Positions 18,596 through 29,019 are shown, counted from the first letter of the stretch. The stretch: 63,108 nucleotides of DNA from Prochlorococcus sp. AG-315-D17 (GCA_003283685.1 QBWD01000003.1:1-63108), one strand, 5' to 3'. Made by a program: numbers and translations. Notes: generated from the letters alone by a model not told the origin.

Positions 18596-20452
18596 TTATT
18601 GTTTTACTCCCGCAGCAACTTTTACTAATCTTACAATTCCTTTTTCAGATGTTTTTTTGATCACGTTTATTCCCATTCTAAAAGTATCTGGCTCTTTAAG
18701 AATTCTAGGAACTTTTTTGAAAATTATATTTCTTTTAAAACCAGGTATTCCTCTGGTATGAGTAAATAATTTTTTTATTGCTTGCATATTTAAACTTAAA
18801 TTTTTATTATTATAAGATTTTTCTATTGTAGAAGAACGGATTTTTTTAGGTAATTTTTTATTAACATTCATTAATGCTTCCCATCCTATTAAATCTATTT
18901 TTATAGCAATTGCTTCTGTTAATTCATTTCTTAGAATACTTCCATTTTGTGAGAATAAAAAATTTATTACTTGATCTATAAGTTTTTCTATATCTAATTC
19001 CTTTTGCTTGTTTGCACTTCCAATAAGATCATCTAGCTTTTCCCATTTTAAAACGTTTTCGTCAAAAAGCATTTCTTTTAAACTATTTCTAAGATTTGGA
19101 TCTTCATCTTCCATTAATCTTCTTGCAAAATATGGATAAGCCGCTCCAAGAATTTTAAAGTTTGGATCTACGCTTAATGCAATTCCTTCTAGAGTTATTA
19201 ATGATCTGATAATTAATGCATAATAAGGAGGGAGTCTAAACGGAAATTTATACATTATTCCAGACATATCATCAGTTACAGCCTTGAAATCCATTTTATT
19301 AACTCCTATTTTTAATGCTTTCGTAAACACTTCTTCAAAGGCAGGAACAATAGGCTCTAAATCAATATCTTCAGATATAAAACCTAATTGAACGAAATCG
19401 TTGGATAGCTTATCAAATTTTTTATTTACTAGATGCACTACTGCTTGTATTAAACCTGTTCTTGATTCTTGACTAATATCACTCATCATTCCAAAATCTA
19501 GATAGCAAAGGCGACCATCTTCCATTGCTAATATATTACCTGGATGAGGATCTGCGTGAAAAAATCCATGTTCTATTAGTTGCTGTAGACTGCAATTTAC
19601 TCCTATTTCTATCATTTTATTCGGATCTATACCTAACTTTTTGACTTCAATAATGTTTGTAAGTTTTATTCCATCTATCCATTCCATTGTTAGAACTCTT
19701 CTACTTGTTTCATTTCTGTAAATAGCAGGAACAGCTATTTTTGGGTTGTTCTTGTGAAGTTTTTTAAACCTTTCTGCATTGGTTGCTTCATTTAAGTAGT
19801 CCATTTCCTCAAATACTCTTTTTCCAAGTTCATCAATTAGAGCAACTAAATCACTTCTTATGATACCAATATTATTTTTAAACCATATAGCGATAATTCT
19901 TACTATGTATAAATCTAGAGTTATTTGCTCTCTTAAACCAGGTCTTTGAATCTTTACTGCTACTTTTTCTCCATTCTTTAGTATTGCTTTGTGTACTTGC
20001 CCTAATGATGCTGCTGAAATAGGTTCTTTATCTATTTTATGAAAGATATTTTCTATCTGATCTTCTAAATCTTCTTCAATACAAGCCATAGCAAGTTTGC
20101 TTTCAAAACCTGGTAATTGATCTTGGAGTTGCGCAAGTTCTTCTAAAAAGATTTGTGGAATAATATCTGGCCTTGTAGAAAGTGCTTGACCAGCTTTTAT
20201 GAATGCAGGTCCAAGATCTACAAGTAAATTTGTAAATTCTTTTGCTCTTGCTACTTTTATCTCTTGTTTTTGAAGTGATCCATTTATTTTGTCCCATCCG
20301 ATACCAATTAAAAACAAACTTATTGGTAAAAGAGTTTGCCAAAGTCTGCGAAGTAGACGAATTGGATTTTTTTTGTAAATTGAAGCAATAGCTTCTGGGT
20401 CATATTGCAGCAACCCAGAAGCTTCAATGAAATCGCTTAATTCCTGTGCCAT
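18596..20452 (-). CDS. ABC1/UbiB family atypical kinase
   Basis: This is a 618-residue ABC1/AarF/UbiB-type protein. The hallmark KAGQALSTRPDIIP is near residue 92, then AAASLGQVH-like SAASLGQVHKA, the VAVKIQRPG lysine motif, and HADPHPGN with LDFGMMSD as catalytic and metal loops. A hydrophobic stretch near residues 34-50 suggests membrane contact. In plastids and cyanobacteria, family members affect prenylquinone and tocopherol metabolism. The exact substrate here is unknown. It is divergent from recN and immediately precedes the DUF1400 gene. A link to the phytol kinase at 44929 through tocopherol is conceivable but speculative. Confidence 0.9.
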   Translation of the reverse strand: MAQELSDFIEASGLLQYDPEAIASIYKKNPIRLLRRLWQTLLPISLFLIGIGWDKINGSLQKQEIKVARAKEFTNLLVDLGPAFIKAGQALSTRPDIIPQIFLEELAQLQDQLPGFESKLAMACIEEDLEDQIENIFHKIDKEPISAASLGQVHKAILKNGEKVAVKIQRPGLREQITLDLYIVRIIAIWFKNNIGIIRSDLVALIDELGKRVFEEMDYLNEATNAERFKKLHKNNPKIAVPAIYRNETSRRVLTMEWIDGIKLTNIIEVKKLGIDPNKMIEIGVNCSLQQLIEHGFFHADPHPGNILAMEDGRLCYLDFGMMSDISQESRTGLIQAVVHLVNKKFDKLSNDFVQLGFISEDIDLEPIVPAFEEVFTKALKIGVNKMDFKAVTDDMSGIMYKFPFRLPPYYALIIRSLITLEGIALSVDPNFKILGAAYPYFARRLMEDEDPNLRNSLKEMLFDENVLKWEKLDDLIGSANKQKELDIEKLIDQVINFLFSQNGSILRNELTEAIAIKIDLIGWEALMNVNKKLPKKIRSSTIEKSYNNKNLSLNMQAIKKLFTHTRGIPGFKRNIIFKKVPRILKEPDTFRMGINVIKKTSEKGIVRLVKVAAGVKQ

Positions 20453-20528
20453 TAGATTATGGCGATGTTCTACAACCCTTCTAATTCATTCTGGGTCTTG
20501 CTTGTGTCTTTTTGGTTAATTTTAAGTT

Positions 20529-22214
20529 ATGCTAATTAGTCTTCGACTAGAAAATATAGCTCTACTTGGGAGTCAAGAAATCGAATTTGATAAAGGCTTT
20601 ACTGTTTTTACAGGTCAAAGTGGAACTGGTAAATCAATTTTTATAAATGCTATTAATATTCTTCTTTCTCCTAAACAAAAATCTACTGATAATAAAATTT
20701 TAAAAAGTGGTTCTTCTTTCTCATCAATAGAAGGTGTCTTTTCAATATTGCCTTCTGTTGAAAATTGGCTGATTAATCAAGAACTTGAAATAGACGAAGA
20801 TTTAATAGTTACAAGAGAATGGCGATTAAAGGATAATAAATATAAGTCGAGGTTTAGGGTGAATGGCTCAATTGTTAATAGAGAGCAAATTAAAAGTTTA
20901 AGATCTTTATTGTTAGATTTTACTTTACAAGGAGATGCCTATTTATTAAGTGATTCTAATCGTCAAATTAATTTATTAGATACCTTAGCTTCCAAAGAGA
21001 TTAAACAATTGATTTTTAATGTAAAAAATGCTTGGATAGTTTGGAATGATTCATATGCAAAATTAAATAATTACCAGGAAAAAATAAATAATTTAAAAAT
21101 TGAATTTAACGAAATAAAATATAAAATTGATGATTTAGAAAAATTAAAACTCTCTGATCCATTGGAAGATATTAAACTTGAAAAAGATCAGGATCGATTA
21201 TCCAACCTCGTTAGACTTCAGGAAGGAGTTAATTCGATTATGTATAGAGTAAATGAAGGTTTAGATGAGTACCCAACTGTTTTAGATCATATAAATTATT
21301 GTGTAAATGAATTAAAAATTATATCTAAATTAGATTCTTCTCTCGAATCAATTTTGGAAATGATATGGAAGTTAAATAGTAGTTTTGATGATTTTATTTT
21401 TGAATTAAAAGAATATCAATCTACTTTAGATATAGATCCGTCTTCTTTAAATGATTTACAATATCGGCTTTCTTTACTTAAAACTTCTCAAAAAAAATAT
21501 CAAAGAAGTTTACCTGAACTTATTAAATATCAAGATCAATTAAACAATGAACTATTAATAAATGAAAATCCTGATAATTTAGAAAATTTAGTTACTGTAG
21601 AAAAAGATTGTAGAATTGCTAGAGATAATTTTAATTATCAACTGTCTAACTCACGAAAACATGTTGCTTCTCAATTTGAAAGTAAATTAATTAAATATTT
21701 AAATGAATTAGGCATGCCTAATGTTCGTTTTCAAGTAGCCTTTGATACTTGCGAGCCTAATCCTAACGGAATAGATAAAATAGATTTTATGTTTTCCGCT
21801 AATCCAGGTGTTCCTCTGGCGCCACTTGCCGAGATTGCTTCTGGAGGTGAAAAATCACGAGTATTGCTTGCGATAAAATCAATTTTTTCTACCGTAGATG
21901 GAACGAATCTTTTAGTTTTCGACGAAATTGATGCTGGAGTGAGTGGTTCCGCCAGCGCTTGTATTGCTAAATTGCTTAATAAACTTTCAAGATATCGACA
22001 AGTTTTTTGTGTCACTCATCAACCATTAATTGCCGCAAATGCAGACAATCATTTTTCATTTAAAAAGATCGTTGAAAGCAATAATACTAGTTCCAACCTC
22101 AAGAAATTAGATAAAATAGAGGATCGTAAATTCGAATTAGCTTCTTTAGCAGGAGGAGAATTAATAGAAGCTATGGCTTATGCAGCGAGCTTGCTGGAAC
22201 ATAAAGCCGCATGA
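20529..22214 (+). CDS. recN: DNA repair protein RecN
   Basis: RecN is an SMC-like ATPase that acts in double-strand break repair. The 561-residue protein has Walker A GQSGTGKS at residues 29-36, a central coiled coil of about residues 160-400, the ABC signature ASGGEKSRVLLAI near residue 438, and Walker B LLVFDEIDAGVSG. The Walker A differs slightly from the common GETGAGKS. uvrA lies 46 bases downstream, giving a repair pair. I saw no clear cyanobacterial LexA box upstream. Confidence 0.96.
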   Translation: MLISLRLENIALLGSQEIEFDKGFTVFTGQSGTGKSIFINAINILLSPKQKSTDNKILKSGSSFSSIEGVFSILPSVENWLINQELEIDEDLIVTREWRLKDNKYKSRFRVNGSIVNREQIKSLRSLLLDFTLQGDAYLLSDSNRQINLLDTLASKEIKQLIFNVKNAWIVWNDSYAKLNNYQEKINNLKIEFNEIKYKIDDLEKLKLSDPLEDIKLEKDQDRLSNLVRLQEGVNSIMYRVNEGLDEYPTVLDHINYCVNELKIISKLDSSLESILEMIWKLNSSFDDFIFELKEYQSTLDIDPSSLNDLQYRLSLLKTSQKKYQRSLPELIKYQDQLNNELLINENPDNLENLVTVEKDCRIARDNFNYQLSNSRKHVASQFESKLIKYLNELGMPNVRFQVAFDTCEPNPNGIDKIDFMFSANPGVPLAPLAEIASGGEKSRVLLAIKSIFSTVDGTNLLVFDEIDAGVSGSASACIAKLLNKLSRYRQVFCVTHQPLIAANADNHFSFKKIVESNNTSSNLKKLDKIEDRKFELASLAGGELIEAMAYAASLLEHKAA

Positions 22215-22260
22215 AGTGCCTGTTTTTATATATAGTTAAAGATTAAAATTTTCCTCCCTA

Positions 22261-25206
22261 ATGGGAAGCTCAGACTCCAAAGCTAAAAAGAGTACTTTGA
22301 CTGATTCCTTTAAGGAGGATGTAATAGTTATTCGTGGAGCAAGGCAACACAATTTAAAAAATATCGATTTATCAATTCCAAGAAATAAATTAGTTGTTTT
22401 TACAGGAGTCAGTGGAAGTGGGAAAAGCTCTTTAGCTTTCGATACTATTTTTGCGGAAGGTCAAAGACGATATGTAGAAAGCTTGTCTGCTTATGCAAGA
22501 CAATTTTTAGGTCAAGTTGATAAACCTGATGTAGATGCCATTGAGGGTTTATCCCCTGCTATTTCAATTGATCAAAAATCAACGAGTCATAATCCTCGAT
22601 CAACAGTTGGAACAGTAACTGAAATTCAGGATTATTTGCGTTTGCTTTTTGGTAGGGCTGGAGAGCCTCATTGTCCAGAATGTTCAAGGCCAATTAAGCC
22701 TCAGACAATAGATGAGATGGTTGATCAAATAATGACTCTTCCAGAAGGCACACGTTTTCAATTACTTGCTCCAGTAGTTCGTGGTAAGAAAGGTACACAT
22801 TCAAAATTACTCTCTGGGCTTGCAGCAGAAGGTTTTGTACGAGTAAGGATTAATAAGGAGGTTCGAGAACTAGCAGACAATATCGAGCTTGATAAAAACC
22901 ATATTCATTCTATTGAAGTTGTTGTTGATAGATTAATTTCAAGAAAAGGCTTAGAAGAAAGGTTAACTGATTCTTTAACTACTACCTTGAAAAGGGGCGA
23001 TGGTTTAGCAATCGTAGAAGTTGTTCCTAAGAAGGGCGAAGAACTTTCTGAAGAACTTGATAGAGAAAGATTATATTCTGAGAATTTCGCTTGCCCAGTT
23101 CATGGGGCAGTTATCGAAGAATTATCTCCTCGATTATTTTCATTTAATAGTCCATATGGTGCATGTCCTGATTGTCATGGTTTAGGTCATTTAAAGAAAT
23201 TTACTTTTGAAAGAGTTGTTCCCGATCCATCTTTACCGGTTTATGCTGCCGTTGCTCCCTGGAGTGATAAAGATAATTCATATTACTTTTCTTTATTATA
23301 TTCTGTAGGGGAGGCATTTGGTTTTGAAATCAAATCACCTTGGAAAGATTTAAGCGAAGAGCAAAAGGATATTTTGTTAAATGGTAGTAAAGAACCTATC
23401 TTGATAAAAGTTGATAGCAGATATAAACAAGATTCAGGTTTTAAAAGACCTTTTGAAGGAATTTTGCCAATTTTAGAAAGACAATTACAAGATGCTAATG
23501 GTGAATCTGTTAGACAAAAACTTGAAAAATATCTTGAATTAGTTCCGTGTTCAACTTGTCTGGGAAAGAGATTGCGTCCTGAGGCCTTGGCAGTAAAACT
23601 TGGACCATACTCTATTACAGAATTGACAACATGTAGCGTTTCTCAAACCCTACAAGATATTGAAGAATTAATGGGTTTAAAAAAATCTAAGGATTCAAAA
23701 AAATTACTCTCTAATAGACAAATCCAGATCGGAGAACTTGTTTTAAAAGAAATAAGGTTACGACTTAAATTTCTTTTAGATGTTGGTCTTGATTATTTAA
23801 CTTTAGATAGGCCTGCAATGACTTTATCTGGGGGAGAGGCTCAAAGAATTCGACTTGCTACACAAATAGGAGCTGGTCTAACAGGTGTTTTGTATGTATT
23901 AGACGAGCCAAGTATTGGCTTACATCAAAGAGATAATGACAGGCTTTTATCTACATTAAAAAGATTACGAGACTTAGGAAATACTTTGGTTGTTGTTGAG
24001 CATGATGAAGATACTATTCGTGCTGCTGATTATTTAGTTGATATTGGTCCAGGAGCTGGTATTCATGGAGGTGAAGTAGTTGCAGAAGGATCTCTTGATG
24101 GTTTATTAACATCAAAACATTCATTAACTGGCGCATATTTAAGTGGTCGATCATCAATTCCTACTCCTATTAATAGAAGAGATTCAAATACTAGAAAATT
24201 ACGTTTAATTGATTGTAATAAGAATAATTTAAAAGATGTTTCTGTAGATTTTCCTCTAGGAAGGTTAGTTTCTGTAACTGGTGTTAGTGGTAGTGGCAAA
24301 AGTACTTTAATAAATGAATTATTGCATCCTGCTTTAAATCATTCCTTAGGATTAAAAGTTCCTTTTCCTAAAGGTTTAAAAGAACTTAAAGGTATTAAAT
24401 CTATTGATAAGGTTATTGTTATTGATCAATCTCCTATTGGAAGAACACCAAGATCAAATCCTGCTACCTATACAGGTGCATTTGATCCTATTCGCCAGAT
24501 TTTTACAGCGTCAGTCGAAGCTAAAGCGAGAGGATATCAAGCTGGTCAATTTAGTTTCAATGTAAAAGGAGGTCGATGTGAAGCTTGCAGAGGTCAAGGG
24601 GTAAATGTAATTGAAATGAACTTTCTTCCAGATGTATATGTGCAATGTGATGTTTGTAAAGGAGCTAGATTTAACAGAGAAACTCTACAAGTGAAATATA
24701 AAAATCATTCTATTTCTGATGTTTTAGAAATGACAGTGGAGCAAGCTGTAGATGTTTTTTCTGCTATCCCACAAGCATCAGATAGATTAAGAACTTTATT
24801 AGATGTTGGTCTTGGGTATATAAAGCTTGGCCAACCAGCTCCAACTTTATCTGGAGGCGAGGCTCAAAGAGTAAAACTTGCGACAGAGCTAGCAAAAAGA
24901 GCAACTGGGAAAACTTTATATTTAATCGATGAACCTACGACAGGTTTAAGCTTTTTTGATGTTCATAAATTAATGGACGTGATACAAAGATTGGTTGACA
25001 AAGGAAATTCTATAATTGTTATTGAACATAATTTAGATGTCATTCGATGTTCAGATTGGATTATTGATATGGGTCCGGAAGGAGGTAATAAAGGAGGTAA
25101 AATTATAGCTGAAGGAACTCCTGAAGAGATTGCAATTAACCCAAAAAGTTATACAGGAAACTATTTAAAAAAAGTTTTGAAGCTTCATCCCCCAAAAGAG
25201 AGTTAA
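22261..25206 (+). CDS. uvrA: Excinuclease ABC subunit A
   Basis: UvrA recognises bulky DNA lesions and loads UvrB in nucleotide-excision repair. The 981-residue protein holds two ABC ATPase modules: Walker A GVSGSGKS at residues 49-56 and again near 675-682, and two LSGGEAQR signatures. A zinc module with CPECSR begins near residue 138, and the second zinc finger, RCEACRGQG to QCDVCKGARF, spans about residues 771-800. The length is normal, with a short N-terminal extension before VIVIRGARQHNLKN. It follows recN; a 207-base gap with nothing recognisable separates it from spsA. Confidence 0.98.
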   Translation: MGSSDSKAKKSTLTDSFKEDVIVIRGARQHNLKNIDLSIPRNKLVVFTGVSGSGKSSLAFDTIFAEGQRRYVESLSAYARQFLGQVDKPDVDAIEGLSPAISIDQKSTSHNPRSTVGTVTEIQDYLRLLFGRAGEPHCPECSRPIKPQTIDEMVDQIMTLPEGTRFQLLAPVVRGKKGTHSKLLSGLAAEGFVRVRINKEVRELADNIELDKNHIHSIEVVVDRLISRKGLEERLTDSLTTTLKRGDGLAIVEVVPKKGEELSEELDRERLYSENFACPVHGAVIEELSPRLFSFNSPYGACPDCHGLGHLKKFTFERVVPDPSLPVYAAVAPWSDKDNSYYFSLLYSVGEAFGFEIKSPWKDLSEEQKDILLNGSKEPILIKVDSRYKQDSGFKRPFEGILPILERQLQDANGESVRQKLEKYLELVPCSTCLGKRLRPEALAVKLGPYSITELTTCSVSQTLQDIEELMGLKKSKDSKKLLSNRQIQIGELVLKEIRLRLKFLLDVGLDYLTLDRPAMTLSGGEAQRIRLATQIGAGLTGVLYVLDEPSIGLHQRDNDRLLSTLKRLRDLGNTLVVVEHDEDTIRAADYLVDIGPGAGIHGGEVVAEGSLDGLLTSKHSLTGAYLSGRSSIPTPINRRDSNTRKLRLIDCNKNNLKDVSVDFPLGRLVSVTGVSGSGKSTLINELLHPALNHSLGLKVPFPKGLKELKGIKSIDKVIVIDQSPIGRTPRSNPATYTGAFDPIRQIFTASVEAKARGYQAGQFSFNVKGGRCEACRGQGVNVIEMNFLPDVYVQCDVCKGARFNRETLQVKYKNHSISDVLEMTVEQAVDVFSAIPQASDRLRTLLDVGLGYIKLGQPAPTLSGGEAQRVKLATELAKRATGKTLYLIDEPTTGLSFFDVHKLMDVIQRLVDKGNSIIVIEHNLDVIRCSDWIIDMGPEGGNKGGKIIAEGTPEEIAINPKSYTGNYLKKVLKLHPPKES

Positions 25207-25413
25207 TAATTAATTCCGAGCTTAACTTGCAGATATATTCCTTAATGTTTCAAAGTTTTATAAATTTAAGTTAGGATCTTTTTATTCAACAATTCCGTCT
25301 AATACTGGGTTTTGTTTATTTATGGCAAAAATTAATTAAATATATTATGTTTTCTTTATATTTGAAGGCTGGAAAATCAATTATTTATTCTTCTATCTTA
25401 GACGAGGTACTAT

Positions 25414-27543
25414 TTGGGTTTAAGACTTCTACATTTAAACTTACATGGTTTAATTCGTTCTCAGGATCTTGAACTTGGACGCGATTCAGATACAGGTGGA
25501 CAAACTTTATATGTTTTAGAATTAGTCAAAGGACTTGCAGCAAGACCTGAAGTCGAAAAGGTGGAGTTAATTACAAGATTAATTGTTGATAGACGAGTAT
25601 CTCCTGATTATTCGAATCCGCGAGAAAAAATATCTAATTCTGCTGAAATTATTAGATTGCAATTTGGTCCTAAGCGTTATATTCGTAAGGAACTTTTATG
25701 GCCTTTTTTAGATGACTTGGCTGATCAAATAGTTGAAAGACTTCAGCATGAAAAGCAATTGCCTGATTGGATTCATGCTCATTATGCTGATGCTGGTTAT
25801 GTTGGAGCCTTGGTAAGTAGAAGACTTGGTATACCTTTAGTGTTTACTGGTCATTCATTAGGACGAGAAAAGCAAAGAAGATTATTAGCGGGAGGTGTGG
25901 ATCATAACCAAATAGAACAAACTTATTCAATTAGTAAAAGAATTGATGCCGAAGAATTGGCTTTAGCTCATTCTAATTTAGTAATTACTAGTACCCGTCA
26001 GGAATCTGAGGAGCAATATTCTCGTTATGGAAGATTTAATTCAAAACAGGTTGAAATTATTCCTCCAGGTGTTGATTCAAATCGCTTTCATTCATTAAAT
26101 TCAAATCTAGAAAATATAGAGGTAGATGAATTAGTAGCACCTTTTCTTAGAGCCAAAAATCTTTCTCCTCTTTTGGCAATCTCTAGAGCGGTTAGAAGAA
26201 AAAATATTCCTGCTTTAATTGAGGCATATGGTCGATCTCCAGTTTTACAACAAAGACATAATCTTGTTCTGATTTTGGGGTGTCGTGAAGATTCACGTAA
26301 TCTTGAAAAACAACAAAGAGAGGTATTTCAACAAATTTTTGAACTAGTAGATAAATATAATTTATACGGTAAAGTTGCTTATCCAAAACATCATAGAAGA
26401 GATCAAATACCTTCTATTTATCGTTGGGCTACTCATAAAAAAGGACTTTTTGTTAATCCTGCTTTGACAGAGCCTTTTGGTTTAACTTTGTTAGAAGCTG
26501 CAGCTTGTGGATTGCCAATGGTTGCAACTGATGATGGCGGACCAAAAGATATTCTCTCTAGATGTGAAAACGGAGTATTAGTTGATGTGACAGATTTGGA
26601 ATCCATGCAGGATGCGTTAGAGAATGCTGGTTCAAATCATTCGCAGTGGAAAAGTTGGAGCAATAATGGAGTCGAGGCTGTAAGTCGTCATTTTAGTTGG
26701 GATGCACATGTATGTAATTACATAGCATTAATGCAGAAGCGTTTAAAAACACTTAAACCTTTGCACTGGAATCTTGTTAGTCAAAAAGAGAAAAGTCGTA
26801 TTGGTCAAAAATTATTAGTTCTTGATTTAGATAGCAACTTGGAGCATTCTCAACCTCAAGGTTTATCAAATTTGAGGAAAAGTTTAAAAGAAGCCTCGCC
26901 AGGTTTCAATAATCGATTAGGTGTTTTATCTGGTCGATCAATCAAAGCTGCTCGTTATAGATATTCAGAATTACATTTGCCATCTCCTTCGGTTTGGATT
27001 TGTAGAGCTGGGACTGAAATTTATTACGGAGATGAAAATCAAACAGATTCTTTTTGGCAAGCCTCAATAGCTAAAGGTTGGGATCGAGATGGTGTAGAAA
27101 AAGCTTTAGTTGATTTAAAAGATTATTTAATTTTACAAGAAACTGAACAGCAAGGACCTTTTAAAATTAGTTACTTATTAAAAGAACCTCAAGAAGCCAT
27201 ATTACCGTTGGTGAGAAAAAGACTCAGGAAGAGTGGTTTTGCCGCTACACCACAATTGAGATGTCACTGGTATTTAGATGTTGTGCCTTTGAGATCCTCA
27301 CGTTCAGAAGCGATTAGGTTTTTGATTCTTCGATGGAATTTGTCTTTAGAAGAGGTTTTGATTGTCGCAAGTCAACAAGGTGATGCTGAGTTAATTAAAG
27401 GCTTAACCTCTGCTGTAGTTCCTGTTGAGCATGATCCATGCCTAGAACGACTCAGATCACATCAAAGAGTTTACTTTTCATCTATTGTTCAGGATGGTGT
27501 GATTGATGGTTTAAAACATTACAAATTTTTTAAAAAGAATTAA
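25414..27543 (+). CDS. spsA: Sucrose-phosphate synthase with C-terminal phosphatase-like domain
   Basis: This enzyme makes sucrose 6-phosphate from a sugar nucleotide and fructose 6-phosphate; sucrose is a storage or compatible solute in these cells. Residues of about 1-450 are a GT-B glycosyltransferase with DSDTGGQTLYVLEL near residue 25 and the donor-site TEPFGLTLLEAAACG. Residues of about 465-709 are a HAD sucrose-phosphatase-like domain. Its first motif reads DLDSN (Asp471, Asp473) and the late motif reads ASQQGD (652-657), both altered from active SPP. The start is a TTG at 25414 with GAGG six bases upstream. The stop overlaps purT convergently. Confidence 0.95.
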   Translation: MGLRLLHLNLHGLIRSQDLELGRDSDTGGQTLYVLELVKGLAARPEVEKVELITRLIVDRRVSPDYSNPREKISNSAEIIRLQFGPKRYIRKELLWPFLDDLADQIVERLQHEKQLPDWIHAHYADAGYVGALVSRRLGIPLVFTGHSLGREKQRRLLAGGVDHNQIEQTYSISKRIDAEELALAHSNLVITSTRQESEEQYSRYGRFNSKQVEIIPPGVDSNRFHSLNSNLENIEVDELVAPFLRAKNLSPLLAISRAVRRKNIPALIEAYGRSPVLQQRHNLVLILGCREDSRNLEKQQREVFQQIFELVDKYNLYGKVAYPKHHRRDQIPSIYRWATHKKGLFVNPALTEPFGLTLLEAAACGLPMVATDDGGPKDILSRCENGVLVDVTDLESMQDALENAGSNHSQWKSWSNNGVEAVSRHFSWDAHVCNYIALMQKRLKTLKPLHWNLVSQKEKSRIGQKLLVLDLDSNLEHSQPQGLSNLRKSLKEASPGFNNRLGVLSGRSIKAARYRYSELHLPSPSVWICRAGTEIYYGDENQTDSFWQASIAKGWDRDGVEKALVDLKDYLILQETEQQGPFKISYLLKEPQEAILPLVRKRLRKSGFAATPQLRCHWYLDVVPLRSSRSEAIRFLILRWNLSLEEVLIVASQQGDAELIKGLTSAVVPVEHDPCLERLRSHQRVYFSSIVQDGVIDGLKHYKFFKKN

Positions 27544-28712
27544 TCACTTTTTTCAAATATTTTAATTGATTTACTTGCTTTGTCAGCATTCAATCTAGCT
27601 TGTTGTATGTCTTTCCCTTTAGCTAATGCAACTCCCATGCGACGACCTTCTTTTGCATTAGGTTTTCCAAAAAGTAATACTTTTGTTTGATTAATTAATA
27701 ATGCTTTTTCAATACCACTATATGAAACACTGTTAATATTTTTATTTGATAAAATTACTCTGCTACTACTAATTTCACTATGAATTTTATCAGGCAATGG
27801 TAACCCTAGGATGGCATAAAGATGTAATTCAAATTCATTTAATTCTTGACTTATTATTGTTACTAAACCTGTGTCATGTGGTCTAGGTGATAATTCAGAA
27901 AATATGACTTCATCACCCACTATAAAAAATTCGACACCAAATAAACCTTCACCTCCTAAATTATCAGTAATTTGCTTAGCAATAGATTTTGCTTGGTTCA
28001 GTTGATCAATTTTGATGTTAGCTGGTTGCCAACTAGATTGATAATCACCATTAGATTGTTCATGACCAATTGGGTCACAAAAAATAGTTGAATTACTCTT
28101 TTGCTTAATTGTTAATAATGTTATTTCTAGATCAAAATTAATAAATTCTTCTATTATAATTTTTTTTGATTTTCCTCTAGCTTCTTTAATTGCTTGGTCC
28201 CATGCTTTTTCTAGATCTAAAATATTTTTTACTAACGTTTGACCTTTTCCTGAGGAGCTCATAATGGGCTTAATAATAACCGGAAAACTAAAGTCTTTGA
28301 TTACACTTTTAATATCTTTTTTATTGGATACATAAGCAAATTTAGCGGTTTTTATTCCAAGCTCCTTAGCAGCTAGATCTCTTATTTTATCTCTATTCAT
28401 AGTAATGCTAACTGCTCTAGAATTTGGTATCACTTTAAAACCTTCTTGCTCAATTCTTTGTAATGCATTAACTGCTAAAGCTTCTATTTCAGGAATAATT
28501 ACATCTGGTTTTTGTGTGTAAATATTATTTATTAATATCGATTCATTTTGCATATCAAAAACTAATGCTTCATCAGCAACTTGCATTGCAGGAGCATTAG
28601 AATATTTATCGCAAGCAATGACAAAACAACCTAATCTTTTTGCAGCAATTGTTAATTCTTTACCAAGCTCTCCACTGCCTAGAATCATCAGTTTTTTTGG
28701 TAAAATATACAT
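27540..28712 (-). CDS. purT: Formate-dependent GAR transformylase
   Basis: PurT makes formyl-GAR from GAR, formate and ATP, the folate-independent route for the third purine step. The 390-residue ATP-grasp protein opens with a PurT-type nucleotide fold (ILGSGELGKELTIAAKRLG) and holds the ATP loop MSSSGKGQT near residue 152 and the metal-binding FFIVGDEVIFSELSPRPHDTG near 265-285 (split as FFIVGDEVIFSEL and SPRPHDTG). PurU at 37545 can supply its formate. The stop codons of purT and spsA overlap convergently by 4 bases. Confidence 0.96.
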   Translation of the reverse strand: MYILPKKLMILGSGELGKELTIAAKRLGCFVIACDKYSNAPAMQVADEALVFDMQNESILINNIYTQKPDVIIPEIEALAVNALQRIEQEGFKVIPNSRAVSITMNRDKIRDLAAKELGIKTAKFAYVSNKKDIKSVIKDFSFPVIIKPIMSSSGKGQTLVKNILDLEKAWDQAIKEARGKSKKIIIEEFINFDLEITLLTIKQKSNSTIFCDPIGHEQSNGDYQSSWQPANIKIDQLNQAKSIAKQITDNLGGEGLFGVEFFIVGDEVIFSELSPRPHDTGLVTIISQELNEFELHLYAILGLPLPDKIHSEISSSRVILSNKNINSVSYSGIEKALLINQTKVLLFGKPNAKEGRRMGVALAKGKDIQQARLNADKASKSIKIFEKSD

Positions 28713-28762
28713 CTTGATTTATTTAGACGAAATTTCTTTAACTTTCATAATAGTTGATTGTC

Positions 28763-29005
28763 TTATTCCTCAGGTATTAATGTAAGTTGTTTGTAGGGTG
28801 CTTGCTCACTAATAAAACCCCATTTATTGAAAATCTCAGGATTTGTGTGAGTTATGAGTTGGCGTTGATTCTTTTTTTCTACTCTGAAACCTTCTGCGGA
28901 CATTTGCCTCATAAGTCTTGCTGATTCTTCGAAACGTGCAGCCATTGAGTCTAGAGTTTCACAATCATTTGTTAAACCTGTTTCTTTCCATGTGAAATAA
29001 GTCAT
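28763..29005 (-). CDS. Small conserved hypothetical protein
   Basis: The 80-residue protein is soluble, begins MTYFTWKETGL, and is mainly helical with a charged centre (RFEESARLMRQMSAEGFRVE). I recall similar short proteins in marine picocyanobacteria but know no function or named domain. It lies between mraY (14-base gap) and purT on the same strand, with its own ATG. The tight spacing to mraY suggests cotranscription. It contains no cysteine pair, membrane segment or signal peptide. Confidence 0.65.
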   Translation of the reverse strand: MTYFTWKETGLTNDCETLDSMAARFEESARLMRQMSAEGFRVEKKNQRQLITHTNPEIFNKWGFISEQAPYKQLTLIPEE

Positions 29006-29019
29006 TTTTTATTAAAAAT

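Noticed and set aside
20453..20528. LexA box before recN
   Set aside because: No match to the cyanobacterial AGTACN-type SOS palindrome was seen in the recN or uvrA upstream regions.
25348..25473. Short open frame overlapping the spsA start
   Set aside because: It runs out of frame into well-conserved spsA coding sequence and has no recognisable features.
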